Assembly (NCBI GenBank): GCA_964483245.1
Contig: CAZABP010000019.1
Location: 1 to 64,000, forward strand
DNA length: 64,000 nt
Direction: 5' to 3'
DNA from: CAZABP01 sp964483245
GTDB lineage: Bacteria > Planctomycetota > UBA1135 > UBA2386
Each line of letters opens with the position of its first letter. Positions within the stretch are counted from its first letter, which is position 1. Below the pieces are notes generated by a model that made no database searches, was not told the origin of the DNA, and worked only from the letters and a program-made list of their open reading frames with translations. Below are positions 9,333 through 17,006 of this stretch, in pieces. Both the position numbers and the translations under genes were made by a program.

Positions 9333-10946
9333 TCAGTCGATCCGGAGCTCGGTGCCACGGGTCGCTGCGAACGACCCCGGTGCCTGCGCGTCCAGCACGA
9401 ACCCCTGCGCCTGCAGCTTTGCGCCTCGCAGGTTCGGGTCAGCCGGCACCGCCAACAGCCAGGTCGCGGCGGCGGTGCCCGGCCCGCTCCCGGTCGCCTG
9501 CGCCGGCAGCCACCAGGCGCTCTGCGGGTCGACGTTGAACGGGATCGGCCCGGCCCACTGCGGCGGCTCGAACGACTGCGCCGACAGCAGCACCAGCGCC
9601 GGCGCCGGCAGCGTGGCACCGATCCCGAGCCGGAAGTCGAGGCTGCCGACGAACGCGGGCGCGTGCGCGAGCAGTTGCGGCGCGAACCCGCCGCTGCCGG
9701 CCGTCTCCACGCCATACACGCGGTTCGGCGGGCGCTCGGAGCGCAGCGTCGGCCGGTCGAACGGCGGCAGCTCCTTCTGCACGCGCGGGTCCAGCAGGCC
9801 GAACGCCAGGAAATCGATCATCGACGGACGCGCAAACTGCGGGATCGACAGCGCCAGGAAGTCCGGATCGATGTTGTCGAGGTGCCACTGCGTGTGCCCC
9901 TCGTAGTGCTCGAACACCCAGCTCAGGTTCTCGAGCATCCCGTGGTGCATGTGCGCCGACTTCAAGCCGACGTTGCGCAGCGTCGGGACCTTGAACCGCC
10001 CGCGGTCGCCGACGAGCTGCGTCACCTCCTGGCGGCCGGAGTCCTCGGCGATCGGCCGCAGGCCGATGTTGCGGAAGCTGTGGTCGGTGAACAGCGGGGG
10101 CTGGTGGCAGCGCACGCAGCCGGACTGCTGGAACATCATCCAGCCGTGGCGCTGGTTCATCGTCAGCGCGTTCTGGTTGCCGGCGACGAACGCATCCCAT
10201 GGCGTCTGGTCCGGGATCAGCGTGCGCTGGTAAGTCGCGATCGCGAACGCGATCCGCACCGGCGTGATCGCGCCATCCCCGAACGCGGCGCGGAACAGAT
10301 CCGGATACGTGCTGCTCTGCTGCAACGCTGCCTGCACGTCCGCCGGCAGGTTCGTCGCCAGCGCCAGCGGGCGCGCCGCAGCGAGCTTCTGCGTGACCTC
10401 GCTCCAGCTGCGGCCATCGTGACCCATCTCGGTCGGATCCAGGATCGGACCGAGCGCCTGGCTCTCGAGCGCGCCGCCGGCGGGGATCACGACCTGGTTC
10501 GTCAGCGGATCGCGGAACGCACTGCGTGCGCGCCCATCCCAGAACAGCTCCGGCGCGAACGCGGCGCCGAGATTGGTGTTGGCGCTGCGCCGCGTGACCT
10601 GCGGGGTGAATCCGAACACCGCGTCGTGCCGGAACCGGCGCTGCGCGTCGCTGCGCAGCACCCCGGGTGAGGCCAGCTTGTCGTCCGGCGTCTGCAGCCT
10701 GCCGTCGAGCCCGGGGTGACCTCCGAGCCGCGGATCACCGCCACCGGCGCCGGGTCGGTGGCAGGTCCCACATGAAATCGTCTCGTCGGCCGACATCTGC
10801 TCTTCCCAGAACAGGATCTTGCCGAGCACCGCCTTCTGCGCCGTGATCGGATTCTGCGGTGGGACCGGCACCGGTGGAACGCGTTGCGCGCTCGACATGC
10901 CGGCCAGCAGAGTCAGCGAAGCGGACAGCAGCACCAGGGGTTTCAT
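9333..10946 (-). CDS. Di-haem cytochrome c peroxidase / MauG-family protein with extra C-terminal domain
   Basis: A periplasmic di-haem protein of about 537 residues. It has a signal peptide (MKPLVLLSASLTLLAG) and two c-type haem sites, CGTCH near residues 59-63 and CVRCH near residue 270. Family blocks include GKILFWEEQMSADETISC, ELFWDGRARSAFRDPL and KVPTLRNVGLKSAHMHHG. The family reduces H2O2 or oxidises protein residues using two haems. About 130 extra residues follow the catalytic region and resemble the C-terminal domain of the neighbouring BNR protein. I prefer ATG 10946 over the TTG at 10964 because GGAG stands at a good distance before it. Its haems would be attached by the System II genes at 28-31 kb. 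Confidence 0.88.
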   Translation of the reverse strand: MKPLVLLSASLTLLAGMSSAQRVPPVPVPPQNPITAQKAVLGKILFWEEQMSADETISCGTCHRPGAGGGDPRLGGHPGLDGRLQTPDDKLASPGVLRSDAQRRFRHDAVFGFTPQVTRRSANTNLGAAFAPELFWDGRARSAFRDPLTNQVVIPAGGALESQALGPILDPTEMGHDGRSWSEVTQKLAAARPLALATNLPADVQAALQQSSTYPDLFRAAFGDGAITPVRIAFAIATYQRTLIPDQTPWDAFVAGNQNALTMNQRHGWMMFQQSGCVRCHQPPLFTDHSFRNIGLRPIAEDSGRQEVTQLVGDRGRFKVPTLRNVGLKSAHMHHGMLENLSWVFEHYEGHTQWHLDNIDPDFLALSIPQFARPSMIDFLAFGLLDPRVQKELPPFDRPTLRSERPPNRVYGVETAGSGGFAPQLLAHAPAFVGSLDFRLGIGATLPAPALVLLSAQSFEPPQWAGPIPFNVDPQSAWWLPAQATGSGPGTAAATWLLAVPADPNLRGAKLQAQGFVLDAQAPGSFAATRGTELRID

Positions 10947-11036
10947 CGGGCTCCGGCGGCGCAAGGAGGCAGGGGACGCAGGACCATAGCGCAGGCGCGC
11001 CGTCGCTGCCGGGACCTGCGCACGCTGACGTGGGCG

Positions 11037-12677
11037 TCAGCTTTCGTCGAGGAGCCGCTGCAGCGCGTGCTCGAGCTGGTCGGCCGAGAACGGCTTGGGC
11101 AGGAACCCGGTGCGGCCGCGCCCGCCGGCGCCCTCCTCGTTGCCGTCGTCACCGCCGCTCATCTGCACGATGGCGAGACCCGGCAGCCGCGCACGCAGCT
11201 CCTCGTAGACCAGACTGCCCGGCATGTCCGGCAGGCCGAGGTCGAGCAGCACGACGTCGGGTGGTGCCACGCCCTCGAGCTCGTGCAGGCACTCGGCGCC
11301 GCTGCGCGCGATCCGGACCTCGCAGCCTTGCGTGCGCAGCGAACGCGCCATCGCGCGCGCCACACCGGCATCGTCCTCGACCACCAGCACACGACGGCCG
11401 CGCAGGCTGCCGCAGGATTCGATCGCCGCCAGCGGCGGGAAGCAGACGCGGACCCAGGTGCCGGAGCCGGGCGTGCTCGCCAGCAGCAGCACGCCGGTAT
11501 GCGTGCGCAGGATGCGTTCGACGGCCGCGAGCCCCATGCCGCGGCCCACGCCCTTGGTCGAGAAGAACGGATCGAAGATCCGCCCGCGCAACTCCGCGGG
11601 AATGCCGCACCCGTCGTCACGCACTTCGACGCAGACGTAGCGACCCGGCTGCCACTCGCGCCCGAACTCCGCCTTGGAGATCTCCTCCGCGTCGAGCTCG
11701 ACCAGGCTCGTCGTGAGCGTGATCCGCCCGCGGCGTTCGCCGATCGCCTCGGCCGCATTCAGCACCAGGTTCAACACCAGCTGGCGGAGCTGCGTCGCAT
11801 CGGCGGCGATCGGCGGCAGGTCGGGCGCCAGCGCCAGCTCCAGGCGCGCGCCGGCCGGCACTGCATTGCGCGCCAGCGGCTCGAGCGCGCCGACCAACAC
11901 CGACAGATCCTCCCGCTGCATCGACGGCTGACCCTGGCCGGCATGCTCGAGCATGCGGGCCGTCAGCTCGCCGGCGCGTCGGGCATCCCGCTCGATCGCC
12001 TGCAAGGTCTCACCTGCCGGCATCTGGACGCCGCTGCCGAGCAGCTGCGCGATCCGCTCGCCGACCGAGGTCATCAGCTCGCGCAGCTCGCCAGCGACCC
12101 CGTGCGTCAGCGCACCGAGACTCTCGATCCGTTGCTGTTGCAGCAGCTTGCGCTGCAACGTCAGCCGTTCCCGCTCGCCGTGGCGGCGCAGCAACTCGGC
12201 GCGCACGAGTGTGCCGAGCGGTTGCAGCAGCGGCAGCTCGAGACTCTCGAGCGTGCGCGCCGTGCCGTCGAGCACGGCCAGATGCCCGAGCGGCACGCCG
12301 GCCGCATCGGTGAACGGAATGCCGTAGTAGCTCTCGAGGCGGTGCTCGATCAGCCAGTGGTCGTCGGGGAACTGCTCCTGGATGCCCTGCGGATGGAACG
12401 TCGTGCCGCGCAGATAGACCGCCTCGCACGGTGTGCCGGGCAGGTCGTACTCGAACGGATCCTGCTCGGCACCATCCAGATGCAGTGCCAGCACGCGGCA
12501 GCGACGCAGGGTCCAGTCGGTGACTTCGCCGACGATGGCGCCGCGGCAGCCGAGCCGGGCGCTGACGGCGCGGCACAGCTCGGACAGGAATCCGTCCTGC
12601 CCGACCCGCAGCGCGAGCCGCAGCAGCAGCTCCTGGTCCGGCAGACTCAGCGTCTGGAGTTCGATCGGCGGCGGCAA
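11037..12677 (-). CDS. Hybrid sensor histidine kinase (GAF-like, HATPase, receiver) with degenerate H-box
   Basis: A 546-residue soluble protein. Residues ~20-185 resemble a GAF sensor. A dimerisation helix follows, then a full ATPase domain: N-box LRQLVLNLVLNAAEAI, G1 DDGCGIP, F-box FDPFFSTK, G2 GRGMGLA. The receiver domain at the C-terminus has VLVVEDD, the phospho-acceptor Asp in VLLDLGLPDM and Lys in LPKPF. In related kinases the H-box reads LAGGIAHDFNN; here it is LTHGVAGELRE, so the usual His position is Gly. The receiver keeps its key residues. The gene ends the pilin-like operon (32 bp after the HAMP gene), suggesting it governs that system. Whether it autophosphorylates is unclear. 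Confidence 0.85.
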   Translation of the reverse strand: MPPPIELQTLSLPDQELLLRLALRVGQDGFLSELCRAVSARLGCRGAIVGEVTDWTLRRCRVLALHLDGAEQDPFEYDLPGTPCEAVYLRGTTFHPQGIQEQFPDDHWLIEHRLESYYGIPFTDAAGVPLGHLAVLDGTARTLESLELPLLQPLGTLVRAELLRRHGERERLTLQRKLLQQQRIESLGALTHGVAGELRELMTSVGERIAQLLGSGVQMPAGETLQAIERDARRAGELTARMLEHAGQGQPSMQREDLSVLVGALEPLARNAVPAGARLELALAPDLPPIAADATQLRQLVLNLVLNAAEAIGERRGRITLTTSLVELDAEEISKAEFGREWQPGRYVCVEVRDDGCGIPAELRGRIFDPFFSTKGVGRGMGLAAVERILRTHTGVLLLASTPGSGTWVRVCFPPLAAIESCGSLRGRRVLVVEDDAGVARAMARSLRTQGCEVRIARSGAECLHELEGVAPPDVVLLDLGLPDMPGSLVYEELRARLPGLAIVQMSGGDDGNEEGAGGRGRTGFLPKPFSADQLEHALQRLLDES

Positions 12678-12709
12678 CGCGCGAAGTCTACCGGCGTGCT
12701 GCCTGCGAT

Positions 12710-13204
12710 CTACGAGCGGACGACTTCGACATCTTCGATCTCGGCGACCTCCGTCGCGTCGCCGCTCGTGATCTGCACCCCGGCCGGCGGGTGGCGCTCG
12801 AGCCAGTCGAGGAAGCCGTTCAGGTGCTGCGCCAGCTCCGTCAGGTGATCCCCGTCACGCAGGCGCGCGCGCACGCCGAGATCCCCCTCGCGGACGGCTT
12901 CGAGCGTCTTCGTCATCCGGTAGATCGGCCCGTAGACGCGGTGCGAGACCTTCAGCGAGTTCCACAGCAGGATCGCGATGGCCAGGAACTGGAAACAGAT
13001 CCCACACAGGAACGCCGGCAGCAACGAGCGCACCAGCACGCCGGCCTGCGCCGTCTCTTCGTCGACGACGCGGTACAGCCAGGCCATGGCGAGTGCAGCG
13101 AGCCCGATGCTGACGGCCGGCAGCCATGCGATCCCGAACACGATCCGGGATTGCTGCTCAGGATCGACGATCAAGCGGCGGCGCTTGTGGCGTGGAGTGG
13201 ACAT
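12710..13204 (-). CDS. Small HAMP-domain membrane protein
   Basis: 164 residues. A basic N-terminus (STPRHKRRRL) is followed by two hydrophobic helices at about residues 22-45 and 60-82 with ~15 residues between them. Next is a HAMP-like linker (VSHRVYGPIYRMTKTLEAVREGDLGVRARLRDGD). It ends with about 50 acidic residues. There is no kinase or methyl-accepting region, so it resembles a sensor cut down to its membrane and HAMP parts. Its place between two pseudopilin genes and the hybrid kinase suggests it may pass a membrane signal to that soluble kinase. That link is inferred from gene order only. Confidence 0.72.
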   Translation of the reverse strand: MSTPRHKRRRLIVDPEQQSRIVFGIAWLPAVSIGLAALAMAWLYRVVDEETAQAGVLVRSLLPAFLCGICFQFLAIAILLWNSLKVSHRVYGPIYRMTKTLEAVREGDLGVRARLRDGDHLTELAQHLNGFLDWLERHPPAGVQITSGDATEVAEIEDVEVVRS

Positions 13205-13228
13205 GGATTCCTCGTCGGCGGCGGTGCG

Positions 13229-13756
13229 TCAGTTCTTCGGAAACACGCGGATGGTCCGTACGTCGTCCACGTCCGCTCCGGTGCGGGTGTCGCGGCGCAA
13301 CGTCGTGACGGTGACTTCGATGAAGCTCTCGGCGCCTGGACGCGCGAACGTCAGCGCCTGGATCCCGGTCGCGAGCAGCGCAACGCCGCCATCCTGGCGG
13401 CGCACGACGTTGCCGCGTTCGTCGATCGCGATCTCGACGTTCGACGACCACAGGCCGGATACTTCGTTGCCGGTCTGCTGCGCGCCGATCAGCTTGGCGA
13501 ACGAGATGCTGCGGCCGTCGCCGGCGATCGTGAAGCGGTCGCCGGTCATGCTCGTCATTTCGAGCTCATTGCGGACGGCATCCAACAGCGTGCGGCGCGA
13601 GGCCTGCTGCTTGAGCGCAGCGTCGCCGCGCTGCGCGGCCGAGTGCACCGACAGCACGCCGCTGTAGACCATGCCGAGGACCGCGGCGACCAGGACCGAC
13701 GCGACGACGACCTCGGTGATCGTCATGCCGCGTTCGCGCGTGCGGGGATCGTGCAT
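13229..13756 (-). CDS. Type IV pilin-like (pseudopilin) protein, class III signal
   Basis: 175 residues with a prepilin peptidase site: RERG|MTITEVVVASVLVAAVLGMVY. The Gly before cleavage and the Glu at +5 of the mature protein are both present, followed by a ~20-residue hydrophobic helix. The rest is a small globular domain without recognisable motifs; Cys residues are absent. It looks like a minor pseudopilin of type II secretion or type IV pilus systems (GspI/J- or PilV/W-like). It is 3 bp from the second pseudopilin, so the two are co-translated. No prepilin peptidase or assembly ATPase lies in this window. Confidence 0.8.
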   Translation of the reverse strand: MHDPRTRERGMTITEVVVASVLVAAVLGMVYSGVLSVHSAAQRGDAALKQQASRRTLLDAVRNELEMTSMTGDRFTIAGDGRSISFAKLIGAQQTGNEVSGLWSSNVEIAIDERGNVVRRQDGGVALLATGIQALTFARPGAESFIEVTVTTLRRDTRTGADVDDVRTIRVFPKN

Positions 13757-13759
13757 CGG

Positions 13760-14299
13760 TCAGCCATCCCTCGTCGTGTTGGCGAAGTCCGCCGCGCGCA
13801 GCGTGCGGAACATCAACCGGTTGTCGGCGAAGATCTCGATCAACAGCAGGTCGCTGCGCCCCTCGCGGAAGCCGCCGAGCGCGCCGTCGCGGTCGAGGTC
13901 CTGGCCGACGACGATGCGCCAGTCGGTCTCGACCTGGTCGCGCGTCGTCGTGAAGGAGTGCCCCGGCGCGCCCGGGGCGGTGCGGACCTGCATCAGCGTG
14001 ATCGCGCCGAGGTCCATGTCGTCGTCGAACAGCTCGGTCAGCTGCGTGTCGGTCGGCGTCGCGTCGAGCGTGGTGCCGAACGGCAGCACCAGCAGCCGCT
14101 GCAGGTATTCGTGCGCCTGGCTGACCCGCGCCTCCAGCACACGGGTGCGCTCGCGGCCCTGGATCGACGACAGCATGGTCGACTGCAGCGTCAGCAGGAT
14201 GATGACGGCGAGCGTCAGCGCCGCCGTGAGCTCCAGCAGCGTGACGCCGCGCTCCTGCGCGCGTGCCTGTTTCGTTCCCTCGTGCGTGTGCGGCGGCAT
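13760..14299 (-). CDS. Type IV pilin-like (pseudopilin) protein, class III signal
   Basis: 179 residues. The N-terminus has a typical cleavage site and methylation motif, QERG|VTLLELTAALTLAVIILL, with Glu at +5. Its globular part contains an acidic stretch (LTELFDDDMDLG) and GQDLDRDGALGGFREG, which resembles a short Ca-binding loop. It starts 1 bp after the stop of the upstream gene and is followed after 3 bp by the other pseudopilin. It probably acts as a minor subunit or initiator of a pilus-like fibre. It is distinct in sequence from its neighbour, so it is not a simple tandem duplicate. Confidence 0.8.
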   Translation of the reverse strand: MPPHTHEGTKQARAQERGVTLLELTAALTLAVIILLTLQSTMLSSIQGRERTRVLEARVSQAHEYLQRLLVLPFGTTLDATPTDTQLTELFDDDMDLGAITLMQVRTAPGAPGHSFTTTRDQVETDWRIVVGQDLDRDGALGGFREGRSDLLLIEIFADNRLMFRTLRAADFANTTRDG

Positions 14300-14300
14300 C

Positions 14301-14693
14301 TCAGCGCGGTCTCATGAAGACCTCGACTCCCTTCCAGCGCTGCCGCGCCTCTTCGGCGAACTGGACTTGGCGGCGCTGTTCCTCGGTCATTTCGGCAGGC
14401 GGCGGCGGTGGCTGGAGGGATTCCGGCGCCGGCTGCTCGACGCTGCCCCAGCTGGCGCGGACCAGCGCGTAGCCGGCCTCGGGCGCGGTCTCGCTGGATT
14501 CATCGCTGGCAGCCGCGCCGGCGGTGACCGGGGCCTGTTCGGCCTCCTCGTCCCGCAGCACGACCCAGCCGGCGACCCCGAGCAGCAGCGCGCCGAGGCC
14601 GCCGGCCAGCCACCGCATGTGCCGCTGGCCTTGCGGCTCCTCCTCGTCGAACTCGATCCGGCGCCTGGCCGTCCCCTTGTGCTTCGTGCTCAT
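14301..14693 (-). CDS. Single-pass membrane protein of the pilin-like operon, unknown function
   Basis: 130 residues. A charged N-terminal cytoplasmic part (KHKGTARRRIEFDEEEPQG) precedes one membrane helix at about residues 29-46 (WLAGGLGALLLGVAGWVVL). The outer part is Ala/Glu/Pro-rich, with a run of five prolines before a short basic helical end (EEQRRQVQFAEEARQRWKG). I do not recognise a family. The topology resembles PilP/GspC-like coupling proteins, which link inner-membrane assembly to the periplasm, but sequence support for that is lacking. It sits between the PilX-type genes and the pseudopilins. Confidence 0.6.
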   Translation of the reverse strand: MSTKHKGTARRRIEFDEEEPQGQRHMRWLAGGLGALLLGVAGWVVLRDEEAEQAPVTAGAAASDESSETAPEAGYALVRASWGSVEQPAPESLQPPPPPAEMTEEQRRQVQFAEEARQRWKGVEVFMRPR

Positions 14694-14726
14694 CGCTCTC
14701 GTTCTCCCCGTGGCCGGTCTGCCGGC

Positions 14727-16787
14727 TCAGCTCTTGACCTGACCGATCCGGATGCCGGCCGTGGACATGATCCAGGTCGGCTGCGCCGACTCGAACATGA
14801 ACGGCGGCGGTGCGTTGGTGCCGCTCGACAGGATCAGGTTCTGATCCATGATCGATTCGCCGTTCTCGAAGCCGGCTGAGATGAAGCCCCACTCGTCGAT
14901 GTAGGTCGCGACGGGGCGGTTGCGGCTGACGATCCCGCCGAGCCGGCGGATCGACTCCTTGACGAAGTTCGGGTCGTCACCGAGCCAGCTCGAGACGTCC
15001 TTGCCGTCGGCCGAGACCTCGATCCCCTCGAAGCTGACCGAGCCCTCGGCGCTGATCAGCGAAGCGTTGACCTCGAGCTGCGGCGGGCAGTTGGCGGAAT
15101 AGCGGATGTCCCCCTTCGCCATGACCGCGAGCAGCGACTGGCCGGCGTAGTCCGGGTTGTCGGTGTACTTCTCGTCCTTGTTGGTCCCGTTCAACATCCG
15201 CGTGTTGCCGGAACCGTCGACGTATTGGATGTTGCCGGTGATCTTGACCTCACCGCTGGTGATCAAGGACACGCGGCCATTGAGCTGACCACTCATCTTG
15301 CGCACGTTGCCGGCGAGGTAGATGACGCCGTTGCTGTCGACCAGCTCGGTGCGCACCAGCGTCTCATCGACCCAGACCTTCTTCATGTAGGTCTCGGTGA
15401 TGTTGTTGTAGATCGGGACCTGCTTGGTCTTGGTGACGTCCTGGTAGCCGGTGAGGACCTGGCGGGTCTTGGTGACGTCGGTGGTGCCGATCGGGATCTT
15501 GCGCGTGCGCGTGACGCTGACGTCGTCGTAGTGGTCGACGTACTGCTCCTGGTACGTCTGCTCGTACGTGTTGGTCCCGACAGCGACCCGTTCCATCCGC
15601 GTGCGCGTCTCGTCGGTGTAGCCGCTGATGTAGGTCTCCTCGACGTCCTTGGTGACGGTGACGCGCTTCCAGTAGCCGGAGGCGGTGCCAGTCGCGCCGA
15701 CCGTGCCGCCGCCCGACGAGGCGCCGCCGGAGCCGTCGTACGGGACCCAGACCCATTCCTGCACGTCCTGCTGGACGGTGCGCGTCGCGTAGACCGGCAC
15801 CGAGACCGTGTACTGGACCTGGCGATCCTCGTAGAGCGTCTCGGTCACGGTCCGCGTGGCGTCACGCCACGCATAGACCGGGACCTGGGTGACCTCGACG
15901 TAGGTCTCGTCGCCGTAAACCGTCTGCGTCTCGGTGTAGGTCTCGGTCGTGTAGACCGGCTGCGACTCGATGTAGGTGACCGTCTCGTTGTGGCTGAACA
16001 CGCTCTTGGTGCGCGTCCGCTCCTGCATCTCGTAGTGCCCGGGGTCGTACAGCTTGATCTCCGTCTTGTCCCCCTGGAACGAGATCTCGGAGACGTACTC
16101 GTCGGTCACCGCGAGCGTGTCGGCCTTGCTCGACAGCGCCGTGAAGTCGACGTCCTTCAGGATGTCGTAGGCCGGCGCCGCCGAGTTCGTCACGCCGGCG
16201 AACCGCGTGTTCGTCGTGTCGGCGCCGGAGACGAAGTTGAACCCTTCGCTGGCCGTGACCTGATCGCGGTAGAACCCGCCCGGGAAGAAGAAGTCGATGT
16301 TCTTGTTCGAGTGGATCGCGCCGCGCGGCGATCCGCACAACCCGACCGGGTGGTCGATCACGAACAGGTTGTAGGCGGATGCCGGCGACGACTGCCGGAC
16401 GACCGACTCCGCGGCCTTCGCGATCCCGCGCTGCTCGGCGCCGGTGCGCAGCACGAAGTAGTTCGTGCCGGTGACACGCTCGGCGCGCACCTGCGTGCCG
16501 GGGATCACCTGGTCCGGCTCGCCCAGTGCGTTGACCAGCACCTGGTTCTGCATGTTGGCGTCGTAGGCGGACGCATTGACCAGGTTCTTCGCCAGCTCGA
16601 GCTGGCTGTTGGCCATGATCTCGGCCTGCAGCTCGTACAGGCGTTGGGCGACCTGGCGGTCCTGGCTCACGACCTTGGTCAGATGCGCGGTCACGATCGC
16701 GCCGATGCCGAGCATCAACACCATCAGGACCACCATGACCGAACCGCACTGGTTCGCGGGCGGGCTGGTTCGCTTCATCGATTGCAT
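14727..16787 (-). CDS. PilX-N/DUF4900-like protein with YTV-like repeats, copy 1 (third in operon order)
   Basis: About 686 residues. The N-terminus is PilX-like: a Gly-Ser junction and one long hydrophobic helix (residues 16-40), without the pilin Glu5. Residues ~60-250 are a conserved domain containing LFVIDHPVGLCGSPRGAIHS. Residues ~255-482 are a repeat region rich in Thr, Tyr, Val and Glu (PVYTTETYTETQTVYGDETY, VQYTVSVPVYATRTVQ), split by a Gly/Ser linker at ~352-367. Residues ~485-686 look like a beta-helix of the DUF4900 type (GVIYLAGNVRKMSGQLNGRVSLITSGEV). The start 16787 follows GGAGGA by 12 nt and gives the same length as the paralogues; 16778 is possible. It is probably a surface or pilus-tip protein. 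Confidence 0.78.
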   Translation of the reverse strand: MQSMKRTSPPANQCGSVMVVLMVLMLGIGAIVTAHLTKVVSQDRQVAQRLYELQAEIMANSQLELAKNLVNASAYDANMQNQVLVNALGEPDQVIPGTQVRAERVTGTNYFVLRTGAEQRGIAKAAESVVRQSSPASAYNLFVIDHPVGLCGSPRGAIHSNKNIDFFFPGGFYRDQVTASEGFNFVSGADTTNTRFAGVTNSAAPAYDILKDVDFTALSSKADTLAVTDEYVSEISFQGDKTEIKLYDPGHYEMQERTRTKSVFSHNETVTYIESQPVYTTETYTETQTVYGDETYVEVTQVPVYAWRDATRTVTETLYEDRQVQYTVSVPVYATRTVQQDVQEWVWVPYDGSGGASSGGGTVGATGTASGYWKRVTVTKDVEETYISGYTDETRTRMERVAVGTNTYEQTYQEQYVDHYDDVSVTRTRKIPIGTTDVTKTRQVLTGYQDVTKTKQVPIYNNITETYMKKVWVDETLVRTELVDSNGVIYLAGNVRKMSGQLNGRVSLITSGEVKITGNIQYVDGSGNTRMLNGTNKDEKYTDNPDYAGQSLLAVMAKGDIRYSANCPPQLEVNASLISAEGSVSFEGIEVSADGKDVSSWLGDDPNFVKESIRRLGGIVSRNRPVATYIDEWGFISAGFENGESIMDQNLILSSGTNAPPPFMFESAQPTWIMSTAGIRIGQVKS
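15342..16025 (-). repeat. Protein-level YTV-like repeat region of copy 1
   Basis: This stretch encodes roughly 225 residues of alternating T/V/Y with charged residues, in units such as x-x-PVY-x-x-E-T-Y-x-E-T-x-T-V-Y. Such alternation predicts beta-strands with one Thr/Tyr face and one charged face. The style matches the planctomycete YTV motif. Equivalent regions lie at about 17625-18302 and 19858-20541 in the two paralogues. Confidence 0.6.
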
Positions 16788-17006
16788 ACGCAGCGGGGTT
16801 CCTCCGTCCAAGAAATGCATCGATCGGCTGCGCCGGGCCGCAGCTTGAGCCGCGGATGAGCGGATTTTCGGCGCTGTGTCGTCGATGCCGACGGTGGGAC
16901 GCGCGCAGCGGCGCCGGTGCCGCATTCCGGGACAGGGCGCGCGCGGAGACTCGGGACGAGGCGCTGGCGCGCGGCCTGGTGTCTCAGACCGGGCCGGTGC
17001 TTCGCA

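Noticed and set aside
15225..16859. Long plus-strand frame opposite the PilX-type gene
   Set aside because: It mirrors the T/V/Y repeat codons and gives an Asp/Val/Arg-rich pseudo-repeat; no start context and no homology expected.
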